NCBI GenBank assembly: GCA_947589665.1
Contig: CANQBJ010000009.1
Location: 1 to 52,805, forward strand
Source of the DNA: an uncultured Clostridia bacterium
Lineage (GTDB): Bacteria > Bacillota > Clostridia > Lachnospirales > CAG-274
Reading direction: 5' to 3'
Length of the DNA: 52,805 bases
Every line of letters starts with the position of its first letter. The first letter of the stretch is position 1. Of this stretch, positions 35,523 to 44,102 are shown in pieces. The notes below the pieces were generated by a model, which worked only from the letters and a program-made list of their open reading frames with translations, ran no database searches and was not told where the DNA came from. A program made the translations under genes and the position numbers.

Positions 35523-36637
35523 TATACTTTGATAATGCGGCAACAACTATCCATAAGCCCGAAGGAGTAAAAAAAGCCGTATATGATTCCCTCGATACTA
35601 TGGGTAATCCGTCAAGGGGAGCTCATGAACCGTCATTGAGAGCCTCAAGGCTTGTATATGATACAAGAGAAAAGCTTGCAGCACTTCTTGGTATAAATGA
35701 CCCTTCAAGGATAGCATTTACTCTGAACGCTACAGATGCTCTTAATATAGCGGTAAACTTTGTTGTCAGCAGTACCGACAGTATTATTACAACGGAATGC
35801 GAACACAATTCGGTATTGAGACCTCTTTATAAAAGCGGCGCAGAGCTTACTGTGATAAGGGCGGACAAGCTTGGCAGTATAGACCATGATATAGAAATAA
35901 AGAATAATACAAGGGCTGTATTTATAAACCATGCTTCAAATGTCACAGGCAATATAACCGATTTAAAGAAGATATCCGACCTTGCTCACAGAAATAATGC
36001 TCTTCTTGTCGTAGATGCGGCGCAGACAGCGGGAGTTATCGATATAAAGGCAGAGGAAACAGGCATTGACATTTTGTGCTTTACAGGACATAAATCTCTT
36101 ATGGGTCCCCAGGGTACAGGGGGTATCTATGTGAGAAAGGACATAGATATAAAGCCGTTTAGAGTTGGCGGCAGCGGAATACACAGCTTTGACAGAGAGC
36201 AGCCTCCGCATATGCCAGATGTTCTTGAGGCGGGTACTCTTAATTGCCACGGTATAGCAGGACTTAATGCCGCTTTGGATTTTATAGCGGAAACAGGCAC
36301 AGAAAATATATTCGCCAGGGAAAAGGCCCTTGCAGACCGTTTTATAAGCGGTATACGGGATATAAAGGGTATAAGGCTTTACGGCGATATAAATGCGGAA
36401 AAAAGGGCTCCTATAGTTACGCTGAATATAGACGGAATATCCTCCGATGTTCTCTGCGACAGACTGTGGACAGATTATGGCATATGCACAAGAGCAGGGG
36501 CCCACTGCGCTCCTCTTATGCATAGAGCCCTTGGTACAGACAAGACAGGCGCCGTGCGTTTCAGCTTTTCATATTTCAATACTGAGGAAGAGATAGACAA
36601 GGGTATAAATGCTCTTAGGGAATTGTCAGAACAATGA
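35519..36637 (+). CDS. cysteine desulfurase / selenocysteine lyase-like enzyme
   Basis: A 372-residue class V aminotransferase-fold PLP enzyme. PLP lysine is Lys192 (FTGHKSLMGPQGTGG), with Asp166 in VVDAAQTAG, and the sulfur-accepting Cys330 lies in RAGAHCAPLMH. The family can release sulfur from cysteine or selenium from selenocysteine. Its place between yedF and a DUF3343 carrier gene suggests it provides Se or S for the hydroxylase ligand. It is the form found in selenium-dependent molybdenum hydroxylase loci and not the housekeeping IscS. Confidence 0.92.
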   Translation: MIYFDNAATTIHKPEGVKKAVYDSLDTMGNPSRGAHEPSLRASRLVYDTREKLAALLGINDPSRIAFTLNATDALNIAVNFVVSSTDSIITTECEHNSVLRPLYKSGAELTVIRADKLGSIDHDIEIKNNTRAVFINHASNVTGNITDLKKISDLAHRNNALLVVDAAQTAGVIDIKAEETGIDILCFTGHKSLMGPQGTGGIYVRKDIDIKPFRVGGSGIHSFDREQPPHMPDVLEAGTLNCHGIAGLNAALDFIAETGTENIFAREKALADRFISGIRDIKGIRLYGDINAEKRAPIVTLNIDGISSDVLCDRLWTDYGICTRAGAHCAPLMHRALGTDKTGAVRFSFSYFNTEEEIDKGINALRELSEQ

Positions 36638-36858
36638 GAGAGAAAAAACTTTATTATATAGTGACCTTCAGTCATACTGCCGAGGCTATGGCTTTTGAGA
36701 AAAAGTGCATATCTGAAAATATATCGGGCAGGCTCATTCCTTTGCCTGTTGAGATTTCCGCAGGCTGTGGACTTGCCTGGCGTATGACTAAAGAGGAATA
36801 TGAAAAATACTCAGAGGCAATAACAGGCTTTGAGGGTATATATACCCTTAAAATGTAA
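36634..36858 (+). CDS. DUF3343 putative Se/S carrier-like protein
   Basis: A 74-residue protein of the DUF3343 family. The hallmark is a single reactive cysteine in the segment VEISAGCGLAWR (Cys45), after a strand-helix start YYIVTFSHTAEAMAFEKKC. The family has been proposed as a selenium or sulfur carrier. It overlaps the cysteine desulfurase gene by four bases, so it could take the chalcogen directly from that enzyme. The carrier role is inferred from context only. Confidence 0.88.
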   Translation: MREKKLYYIVTFSHTAEAMAFEKKCISENISGRLIPLPVEISAGCGLAWRMTKEEYEKYSEAITGFEGIYTLKM

Positions 36859-36869
36859 GGAGAATTATT

Positions 36870-37685
36870 ATGTTAAAACCGTTTATACTTGTAAGAGGCG
36901 GAGGGGATATTGCCACAGGCACTATATACAGCCTTTGGTCAGCAGGACTTATACCTGTTGTGCTTGAGATAGGCAAGCCCACTGCCATAAGACGTCAGGT
37001 ATCGGTATGCGAGGCGGTATATGACGGTGAAAAAACAATAGAGGGAATGAAGGCCGTAAGGGTGGATAACATTGACAATGCTCTTGATATTGCTAAAAAA
37101 GGCTGTGTCCCTGTGCTTGTTGATGAAGCGGGAGACAATATTTCAAAATTAAGACCTGACATTCTCATAGACGGTATACTTGCAAAGAGAAATATAAATA
37201 CAAATATAGATATGGCGCCTATGACTATCGCTTTAGGACCCGGATTTACGGCAGGCAGAGATGTTGATTATGTTGTGGAAACACAGAGAGGCCATGACCT
37301 CGGAAGGATCATCTCCGAGGGAACAGCCGCAGAAAATACAGGTATTCCGGGAAATATAGCAGGCTATACAAAGGAGAGAGTAATACACTCTCCCTCTGAG
37401 GGTATTATCAAAATAGTAAAGGATATAGGAGCCTTTACGGAAAAGGGCGATGTTATTGCCTTTGTGGGAAATGAAAATGTATATGCCTCTATTACAGGAA
37501 TTATAAGAGGTATTATAAAGGACGGCTTTTGCGTACACAGGGGACTTAAAATAGCCGATATTGACCCGCGCAGAGAAGAATATGAAAACTGCTTTAAGAT
37601 ATCGGACAAGGCAAGGTGTATAGGCGGCAGTGTACTTCAGCTTGTGTGCAGATACATGGTGGAGAAGAATGAAACAATTATTTGA
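36870..37685 (+). CDS. yqeB: YqeB, selenium-dependent molybdenum hydroxylase accessory protein
   Basis: A 271-residue protein of the YqeB / EF2563 family, a marker of selenium-dependent molybdenum hydroxylases. It has a Rossmann-like start VRGGGDIATGT (8-18), IALGPGFTAGRDVDYVVET in the middle, TAAENTGIPGNIAG and a C-terminal domain with SPSEGIIKIVKDIG, FTEKGDVIAFVG and a GGSVLQLV segment. Its exact reaction is unknown; the known family evidence is co-occurrence with selD and labile-selenium hydroxylases. It overlaps the XdhC-like gene by 17 bases. Confidence 0.93.
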   Translation: MLKPFILVRGGGDIATGTIYSLWSAGLIPVVLEIGKPTAIRRQVSVCEAVYDGEKTIEGMKAVRVDNIDNALDIAKKGCVPVLVDEAGDNISKLRPDILIDGILAKRNINTNIDMAPMTIALGPGFTAGRDVDYVVETQRGHDLGRIISEGTAAENTGIPGNIAGYTKERVIHSPSEGIIKIVKDIGAFTEKGDVIAFVGNENVYASITGIIRGIIKDGFCVHRGLKIADIDPRREEYENCFKISDKARCIGGSVLQLVCRYMVEKNETII

Positions 37686-38580
37686 AATACTTAAGGAAAG
37701 AAAAAATACAGATACAGTGATAGCTGCGGTAATAGATACGGAAGGCTCTGTACCGGGCAAGACAGGAGCATATATGCTTGTAGGCAGGGAAGGCAGAATA
37801 TACGGCACTGTCGGAGGCGGCAAGCTTGAATACCTTGCTATATTAAAGGCTCAGGAGGTTTTGCGCAATAAAGAAAATACGGTATGGGATATAAACACCT
37901 CTGATATAGGTACTGTATGCGGCGGAATTGTAAAAATACTTTTTTATTATGCAGATGAGTACATTGGCGAAAAGGGTATCGCCGCCCATAACAGCGGAAA
38001 ACCTTATTGGTTAATGCTGCCCCTTTGCAGCGGAAGGGCAAGTATAAGCTATGACATCGAAAGCAATGAATATTGCTTTACAGACGATAAATATTATTAT
38101 GAAAAATTTAATTATGATGGTATGGTATATGTATTCGGCGGAGGACATCTGTCACAGGAAACAGTTCCCTTGCTTGCGCATACGGGCTTCAGAGTAACTG
38201 TGATCGACGACAGAGAGGAATATGCCGACAAGAAGCTGTTCCCCGACGCAGACAATGTACTGTGTTCCGATTATGACAGTATAGACATACAGGTGAATGA
38301 AAACGACTATATTGCCATAATGACAAGAGGACATATGGGAGATGCCGAGTGTGAAAGATTTGCCCTTGGTACAAAAGCCTCCTATATAGGGGTTGTAGGC
38401 AGCAGAGCCAAAACAAAATATATAAATGATATGCTTATGGCTGAGGGCATAACTCCGGAGCAGCTTAAAAGAGTAACGACACCTATAGGGCTCGACATAG
38501 GCAGCAGGACTCCTGCCGAAATAGCGATAAGCATATGCGCCCAGCTTATTAAAATAAGAGCGGAAAAGTTTAAAAAGTAA
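37669..38580 (+). CDS. XdhC/CoxI family cofactor-maturation protein
   Basis: From the ATG at 37669 (303 aa, GGTGGAG upstream) this is an XdhC-type chaperone that binds molybdenum cofactor and helps place the terminal ligand before insertion into the hydroxylase. The N-terminal domain has GSVPGKTGA at 26-34 and VCGG with Cys84. The C-terminal Rossmann domain has FGGGHLSQE at 156-164, VTVIDDREEYA and VVGSRAKTKYI. Together with YqeB it closes the operon. A longer frame from 37630 lies inside yqeB and is not used. Confidence 0.93.
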   Translation: MKQLFEILKERKNTDTVIAAVIDTEGSVPGKTGAYMLVGREGRIYGTVGGGKLEYLAILKAQEVLRNKENTVWDINTSDIGTVCGGIVKILFYYADEYIGEKGIAAHNSGKPYWLMLPLCSGRASISYDIESNEYCFTDDKYYYEKFNYDGMVYVFGGGHLSQETVPLLAHTGFRVTVIDDREEYADKKLFPDADNVLCSDYDSIDIQVNENDYIAIMTRGHMGDAECERFALGTKASYIGVVGSRAKTKYINDMLMAEGITPEQLKRVTTPIGLDIGSRTPAEIAISICAQLIKIRAEKFKK

Positions 38581-38609
38581 TTGAAAATTGTGTTTATATG
38601 GTGTAAAAT
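38581..38609 (+). promoter_or_regulatory. promoter of xpt
   Basis: TTGAAA (38581-38586), 17 bases and TAAAAT (38604-38609) precede xpt by about 32 bases, right after the stop codon of the XdhC-like gene. xpt could also be read through from the operon, since no terminator lies between. Confidence 0.65.
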
Positions 38610-38641
38610 GTAAAAAAATATATAAGAAAGGACTGTACCGT

Positions 38642-39217
38642 ATGAATTTCCTCGAAAAGAAGATAGTAGAACAGGGAGTAGTGGAAGAGGGCAATGTTTT
38701 AAAGGTTGACCGCTTTTTAAATCACCAGATGGATATTAAGCTTTTTAATGAAATGGGCAAGGAATTCAAAAAGCGCTTTAAGGACGTTGAGATAAACAAG
38801 ATAATAACAATAGAGGCATCGGGCATAGGCATTGCCTGTGTTGTGGCTCAGCATTTTGATGTGCCTGTGGTATTTGCCAAGAAGTCCAAGAGCATAAACA
38901 TAGAGGGCGAAATGTACATAGCAGAGGTGGAGTCCTTTACCCACAAGTGCAAAAATCAGGTAATAGTTTCCAAAAAGCTCATAAGCCCCGATGACAAGGT
39001 GCTTATTATAGATGATTTTCTTGCAAACGGCTGCGCATTACAGGGACTTATATCCATAGTAAACGATGCAGGCGCTCAGGTCGCAGGCATAGGAATAGCT
39101 ATAGAAAAGGGCTTTCAGAACGGCGGCAAGATCATAAGAAACCTGGGCTACAGACTTGAATCCCTTGCTATAGTGGAGTCAATGGATGCAGGAACAGGCG
39201 AGATAGTATTTGCTTAG
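38642..39217 (+). CDS. xpt: xanthine phosphoribosyltransferase
   Basis: Xpt turns xanthine and phosphoribosyl pyrophosphate into XMP for guanine nucleotide synthesis. The ATG at 38642 gives 191 residues, the usual length; the longer frame to 38588 would include promoter sequence. Motifs are FLNHQMD, IITIEASGIGIA and the PRPP-binding loop VLIIDDFLANG near 120-130. Its placement directly after a xanthine dehydrogenase-type operon suggests that cells can either oxidise or salvage the imported purine. Confidence 0.96.
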   Translation: MNFLEKKIVEQGVVEEGNVLKVDRFLNHQMDIKLFNEMGKEFKKRFKDVEINKIITIEASGIGIACVVAQHFDVPVVFAKKSKSINIEGEMYIAEVESFTHKCKNQVIVSKKLISPDDKVLIIDDFLANGCALQGLISIVNDAGAQVAGIGIAIEKGFQNGGKIIRNLGYRLESLAIVESMDAGTGEIVFA

Positions 39218-39270
39218 AATATAGGGCTTGCAAGGTATTGTCGGCTTTTGAACATAATATTTTGTATAAT

Positions 39271-39300
39271 AGGATGTGGTTTTTTGCCGCATCCTTTAAT
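39271..39300 (+). terminator. terminator after xpt
   Basis: AGGATGTGG (39271-39279) pairs with CCGCATCCT over nine positions with one G-U pair, around a T-rich loop, and is followed by TTAATTTTA. It closes the hydroxylase and xpt region before the yicC operon. Confidence 0.85.
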
Positions 39301-39422
39301 TTTATGGTATAATTGTTAATTAAATATGAATATTTTAAAAAATTTATTAAAAAAGCTTTTAATTACTGTAAAAATATTGTATACTTTATTCTGATGAGTA
39401 TTACTAAAGCGAGGTGTTATAA

Positions 39423-40304
39423 ATGCACAGTATGACAGGCTATGGCCGTGGTGAATGTGCGATGTACAACAGAAAATTTGTTGTGGAGATAAAGGCAGTA
39501 AATCACAGATACAATGACGTTACGGTAAAGCTGCCCAGAGTAATGATGCCCTATGAGGATAAGATAAAGAAAATAATAGGCGCAAAGGTATTCAGAGGCA
39601 AGACCGACGTATTTGTCAGCTTTGAGACCTATTCCAAGGACGATGTAAGCATCAGCGTAAATGAAAACGTGGCGGAAAGCTATATAGCAGCTCTTTCCGT
39701 TTTAAAGGAAAAGTATGGCTTTAAAGATGATATATCACTTGATCTTGTGGCTAAATTCCCCGATGTTATTTCTGTGGAGAAGGGCCTTCTCAGCGAAAAT
39801 GCCGATAATGAAATAGATGAATGTCTTACAAATGCGGTAAACGAGGCTCTTGATAACTTTGTGGCTATGAGGGAAAGGGAAGGCAGCGCCTTAAAGGCAA
39901 GCATACTTGAAAAGCTTGTTGTAATAAAGGCTGCCGTAGATAAAATAAACGAAAGAGCGCCCTTTGTTGCAGAGGACTATAAGACAAGGCTTACGGAAAA
40001 GCTGAATGAGCTTGAAGAAATAAAGGCAGATGAGTCCAGAATACTTACAGAGGTGCTTATATTCTCTGACAAGGCGTGTATTGACGAGGAAATTACAAGA
40101 ATGTACTCACATATAGAGCAGATGAAGTCCATAGTTGAGGAAACTGCTCCCGTAGGACGTAAGCTGGATTTTCTTGTGCAGGAGATGAACAGGGAAATAA
40201 ATACAATGGGTTCCAAATCCAACGATCTTCTTATTACAAATATAGTTGTGGACGCAAAGAGCGAGCTTGAGAAGATAAGAGAGCAGATACAGAATATCGA
40301 ATAG
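39423..40304 (+). CDS. yicC: YicC family endoribonuclease
   Basis: A 293-residue protein starting MHSMTGYGRGECAMYNRKF, the family signature, and ending with the DUF1732 region (GRKLDFLVQEMNREINTMGSK). YicC proteins have been described as endoribonucleases. The gene opens the conserved yicC-gmk-rpoZ-priA group. A GAGGTG ribosome site precedes it. A -10-like TATACT lies about 40 bases upstream without a good -35 box. gmk follows after 10 bases, with no remA between. Confidence 0.95.
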   Translation: MHSMTGYGRGECAMYNRKFVVEIKAVNHRYNDVTVKLPRVMMPYEDKIKKIIGAKVFRGKTDVFVSFETYSKDDVSISVNENVAESYIAALSVLKEKYGFKDDISLDLVAKFPDVISVEKGLLSENADNEIDECLTNAVNEALDNFVAMREREGSALKASILEKLVVIKAAVDKINERAPFVAEDYKTRLTEKLNELEEIKADESRILTEVLIFSDKACIDEEITRMYSHIEQMKSIVEETAPVGRKLDFLVQEMNREINTMGSKSNDLLITNIVVDAKSELEKIREQIQNIE

Positions 40305-40314
40305 AGGTGTCCCT

Positions 40315-40929
40315 ATGAGTGAAAATAAAAAAGGTCTTTTGTTTGTGCTTTCGGGACCCTCAGGGGCAGGCAAGGGAACGGTAATGAAGGAGCTGCTTAA
40401 GTCAGAGCCTATGGAGCTATCCATATCTGCCACTACAAGAGCGCCCAGAGCCGAGGACAAAGAAGGCGAGACCTATTTCTTCAAGACCAGAGAAGAATTT
40501 GAGCGTATGATAGAGAATAATGAGCTTTTCGAGTATGCTCAGTTCAGCGGAAACTACTACGGCACTCCCAAGCAGTATGTCATAGACCGTATAAATGCAG
40601 GTAAAAACGTAATGCTTGAAATAGAGGTACAGGGCGCCTTGCAGGTGAAATCCGCCGTACCAGAGGCAGTATTGATATTTCTCACACCCTACACCGTGTC
40701 CGAGCTAAGGTCAAGACTTGAGGGCAGAGGCTCTGAAACGGCAGAACAGATAGACAGAAGAATAAAAAGGGCTATGGAGGAAATAGAGTACATAAGCGCC
40801 TATGACTATATAGTTATCAATGACAAGATAGAGGAAACTGTTGATAAGCTTAAGAATATCATTTCCTCAGAGAAGGCAAAGGCAGTAAATAACAGAAATA
40901 TTATTAAGAAATTTAAAGGAGAATGTTAA
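40315..40929 (+). CDS. gmk: guanylate kinase
   Basis: Gmk phosphorylates GMP to GDP. The 204-residue protein has the P-loop SGPSGAGKGTV at about 13-23, the GMP-binding segment ATTRAPRAEDKEGETYFF and the lid region RLEGRGSETAEQIDRRI. It links the xanthine salvage gene upstream with GTP production, although it is in a separate transcription unit. rpoZ follows after 1 base. Confidence 0.97.
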   Translation: MSENKKGLLFVLSGPSGAGKGTVMKELLKSEPMELSISATTRAPRAEDKEGETYFFKTREEFERMIENNELFEYAQFSGNYYGTPKQYVIDRINAGKNVMLEIEVQGALQVKSAVPEAVLIFLTPYTVSELRSRLEGRGSETAEQIDRRIKRAMEEIEYISAYDYIVINDKIEETVDKLKNIISSEKAKAVNNRNIIKKFKGEC

Positions 40930-40930
40930 A

Positions 40931-41377
40931 ATGTTAAAACCATCTTATGCAGAGCTTATGGATATTATGAACAAGGATGCAGAGGAGCATGTTACAAGCC
41001 GCTATACCGTAGTTATAGCTGCCGCCAAAAGGGCAAGACAGCTTATAGACGGCGACGATGCCATGATAGAAAAGCCTATGGAAAACAAGCCTGTTTCCAC
41101 AGCCGTTGAGGAAATAAGAGAGGGCAAGATCAAAATCGTTCCCGAAGGCGAGGGTACTGTTCTTAAGCCAAAGAATGTAGATAAGGACGAAGAGGAGATT
41201 AAGAAGGAATTAAAGGAAACAATGGCAGCCGAGATAGTTGAGGAAGAGGATAATACCGAAGATGAAACGGAAGAAGATATTGCTTCCGAGGAAGAGGCTG
41301 TTGAGACCAATATTGTAGAGGACGATGTTGTGGAAATAGTGGATGACGATTTAGAGGAAATAATTTCTGAGGAATAA
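40931..41377 (+). CDS. rpoZ: RNA polymerase omega subunit with a long acidic tail
   Basis: Omega aids assembly of RNA polymerase. The N-terminal core (about 1-75) is conserved: MLKPSYAELM, SRYTVVIAAAKRARQL, then KPVSTAVEEIREGKIKI. The remaining 65-70 residues are dominated by Glu and Asp (for example VEEEDNTEDETEEDIASEEE) and reach a total of 148 residues, where Firmicute omega proteins usually have about 65-80. The tail has no stop or frame change and ends 4 bases before priA. coaBC, usually located between rpoZ and priA, is absent. Confidence 0.93.
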   Translation: MLKPSYAELMDIMNKDAEEHVTSRYTVVIAAAKRARQLIDGDDAMIEKPMENKPVSTAVEEIREGKIKIVPEGEGTVLKPKNVDKDEEEIKKELKETMAAEIVEEEDNTEDETEEDIASEEEAVETNIVEDDVVEIVDDDLEEIISEE

Positions 41378-41381
41378 AGAT

Positions 41382-43610
41382 ATGGAATATGCAGTTGTTA
41401 TCATATCCATAGGTCATAGAAATATAGATCATATATTTCATTACAGAATACCCGACAGACTGAAAGGCTCTGTTAAAAAGGGTATGAGAGTTATGGTACC
41501 CTTTGGCAGGGGCAACAGACTCATAGAGGGCTATGTTACAGATATTACCGACAGCGCGGATATCGACGTATCACTTATAAAGGAAATAAGCGATATATGT
41601 GAGGAATACTCTGTCATAAGCCCTAAGAGGATAGAGCTTGCAAAATGGATGAAGGAAAAGTATTATACGACTTTTAGCAGCTGCTTTCAGTGTATCGTTC
41701 CCAAAAGAGTCAATGAAAAAAGCTTTGCCTGTATACAGCTAAATACAGCAAATGAGAATATATCAGAGGCAATAGAAAAGGTTCTTAATAAGGATACAAA
41801 GCAGAAAAGGGTACTAGAGGTGCTGCTAAATGGCGATGAGATACCCGTAAGCCATATAAAGACACTTCTGGATGTAGATGACAGCCCTATAAACGCTCTT
41901 ATAAAAAAGAATATACTTGTAAGGAAGTATGTGCAGGAGTACAGAGGTAATTTTAATTCCGCCCTTGTGGAAAAAACTCCCCCTCCAGTTCTTACAGATG
42001 AACAGAAGGCGGCTGTTGAAAAGCTTTTTGATATCATAGACAGTGATAACAAAAAGCCTGTGCTTATACATGGAGTTACAGGCAGCGGAAAGACAGAGGT
42101 CTATATGCGCGCCATTGAAAGGGTGCTTTCACAGGGCAGGGAGGCTATAGTTTTAGTGCCTGAAATTTCACTGACGCAGCAGACTGTAGAGCGATTTGTG
42201 TCCAGATTTGGCAATAAGGTAGCCGTTACTCATTCACGGCTTTCCGACGGTGAACGATACGATCAGTGGACAAGAGCGCTGAGAAAGGAAATATCAGTAA
42301 TGATAGGTCCTCGCTCAGCCGTTTTTACACCCTTTGAGAATTTAGGTATTATAATAATAGACGAGGAACACGAGGCTACCTATAAATCAGACCAGCTTTC
42401 TCCCAAATACGACGCAAGAGAAATAGCGGAGGAGCTTAGCTCTCTTTACGGCTGTACTGTTGTGCTGGGAAGCGCTACACCCTCTGTGACCAGTTATTAT
42501 AAGGCTCAGACAGGCAAGTATGAACTTATTGAGCTTAATAACAGAGTAAACAATACCCTTCCTGTTATACACATAACGGATATGCGCAAGGAGCTTGTAA
42601 GGAAAAATTTTTCTGTTTTCAGCACCGACCTTCAGAATGCTATGGCGCGAAACCTTGAAAAGGGCGAACAGACTATACTGTTTCTGAACAGGAGAGGTTA
42701 TTCCACCTTTGTATCCTGCAGGAAATGCGGCTATGTAATGAGCTGTGATAACTGTAATGTTAACTATACATATCACAAGGGCATAAACAGACTTTCCTGT
42801 CACTACTGCGGCAAAAGTATAAATGTGCCTGAGATATGTCCTCAGTGCGGCTCAAAGTACATAAAATATTTCGGCGCAGGCACTGAAAAAATAGAGCAGG
42901 AGGTACTTAAGCTTTTTCCAAAAGCAAGAGTACTGAGAATGGATATGGACACTACCAAAAGGAAGAACAGTCATCAGACCATACTGGAGGATTTCAGAAA
43001 AGGAAAGGCAGATATACTTATAGGCACACAGATGATAGCAAAGGGACTGGATTTCCCCAATGTAACTCTTGTAGGCATAGTTGCCGCCGATCTTTCACTT
43101 AATATAGGCGACTACAGAAGTGCCGAAAACACATATCAGCTTGTGTCCCAGGTGGCAGGCAGAGCGGGAAGAGCAGATAAGGAAGGCACCGTATATATAC
43201 AGACCTATTCTCCCGAACACTACAGCATACGGTTTGCCGCCGACAATAATTACAAGGGCTTTTATAATGAGGAGATAACATTCAGGAATAATATGGATTA
43301 TCCGCCCTTTACCAATATTTTCCTTGTTATGATGACAGGGGAAAATGAATATGAGATAAGACGCACGCTGGCTCTGCTTTCGGATATAATGAAAAGATAT
43401 AACAAAAACAATATGTTTGCTCGTCTTGGACCTACGCCGGCTGTTATTTCCAGGATAAACAACGTATACAGATGGCAGATAATAGTCAAGTGCGAGAATG
43501 AAGATAAGATAAGAAATTATGTGCTTTTCTGTCTTGATAAGCTTTCAAAGCAGGTAAGTCTTGACAATATAAACGTGGGGCTTTATCTGAACCCCAGCTA
43601 TATATTTTAG
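41382..43610 (+). CDS. priA: primosomal protein N', replication restart helicase
   Basis: PriA restarts stalled replication forks. The 742-residue product has an N-terminal DNA-binding domain, helicase Walker A GVTGSGKT at 231-238, Walker B as IIDEEHEATYKSDQ, and two zinc-binding C-x2-C knuckles pairs in CRKCGYVMSCDNC and CHYCGKSINVPEICPQC. The later QMIAKGLDFPNVTLVG and QVAGRAGR motifs complete the helicase core. It begins 4 bases after rpoZ and is followed by def. Confidence 0.97.
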   Translation: MEYAVVIISIGHRNIDHIFHYRIPDRLKGSVKKGMRVMVPFGRGNRLIEGYVTDITDSADIDVSLIKEISDICEEYSVISPKRIELAKWMKEKYYTTFSSCFQCIVPKRVNEKSFACIQLNTANENISEAIEKVLNKDTKQKRVLEVLLNGDEIPVSHIKTLLDVDDSPINALIKKNILVRKYVQEYRGNFNSALVEKTPPPVLTDEQKAAVEKLFDIIDSDNKKPVLIHGVTGSGKTEVYMRAIERVLSQGREAIVLVPEISLTQQTVERFVSRFGNKVAVTHSRLSDGERYDQWTRALRKEISVMIGPRSAVFTPFENLGIIIIDEEHEATYKSDQLSPKYDAREIAEELSSLYGCTVVLGSATPSVTSYYKAQTGKYELIELNNRVNNTLPVIHITDMRKELVRKNFSVFSTDLQNAMARNLEKGEQTILFLNRRGYSTFVSCRKCGYVMSCDNCNVNYTYHKGINRLSCHYCGKSINVPEICPQCGSKYIKYFGAGTEKIEQEVLKLFPKARVLRMDMDTTKRKNSHQTILEDFRKGKADILIGTQMIAKGLDFPNVTLVGIVAADLSLNIGDYRSAENTYQLVSQVAGRAGRADKEGTVYIQTYSPEHYSIRFAADNNYKGFYNEEITFRNNMDYPPFTNIFLVMMTGENEYEIRRTLALLSDIMKRYNKNNMFARLGPTPAVISRINNVYRWQIIVKCENEDKIRNYVLFCLDKLSKQVSLDNINVGLYLNPSYIF

Positions 43611-43621
43611 GAGGAAGAAAT

Positions 43622-44101
43622 ATGGCAATAAGAATGGTCAGAGAACAGGGCGAACCTGTTTTAAGGAAGAAGTGCAAGGAGGTAAAGGAAATAACACCTA
43701 AGATACTTGAACTTCTGGACGACCTTGCAGAAACTATGTATGAGGCAAACGGTGTAGGACTTGCCGCGCCTCAGGTTGGTATGCTTAAGAGAATGGTAGT
43801 AATAGATATAGGAGAAGGACTTTTCGAGTTTATTAATCCTGTCATACTGGAAAGCTCAGGCTCACAGACGGGAAATGAGGGCTGTCTGTCTGTGCCGGGA
43901 AAGATGGGTCAGGTCACAAGACCCAATTATGTTAAGGTACAGTATCTGAACAGGAACGGCGAAACTGTTATAGCAGAAGGCGAGGAGCTTATGGCAAGGG
44001 CAATATGCCATGAGCTTGATCACCTTGAGGGAAAGCTCTATACAGACATTGTAGAGGGCGAGCTTATGGACGCAGAGGAAGCAGAGGAAGAGGAGGAATA
44101 A
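43622..44101 (+). CDS. def: peptide deformylase
   Basis: Def removes the formyl group from new proteins. The 159-residue product has the three active-site motifs: GVGLAAPQVG at 44-53, EGCLSVPG with metal ligand Cys88, and HELDH at 130-134 with His130, Glu131 and His134. A short acidic tail (AEEAEEEEE) ends the protein. An AGGAGGAAG ribosome site precedes the ATG. fmt starts one base after its stop, so the formylation and deformylation genes are coupled. Confidence 0.97.
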   Translation: MAIRMVREQGEPVLRKKCKEVKEITPKILELLDDLAETMYEANGVGLAAPQVGMLKRMVVIDIGEGLFEFINPVILESSGSQTGNEGCLSVPGKMGQVTRPNYVKVQYLNRNGETVIAEGEELMARAICHELDHLEGKLYTDIVEGELMDAEEAEEEEE

Positions 44102-44102
44102 T

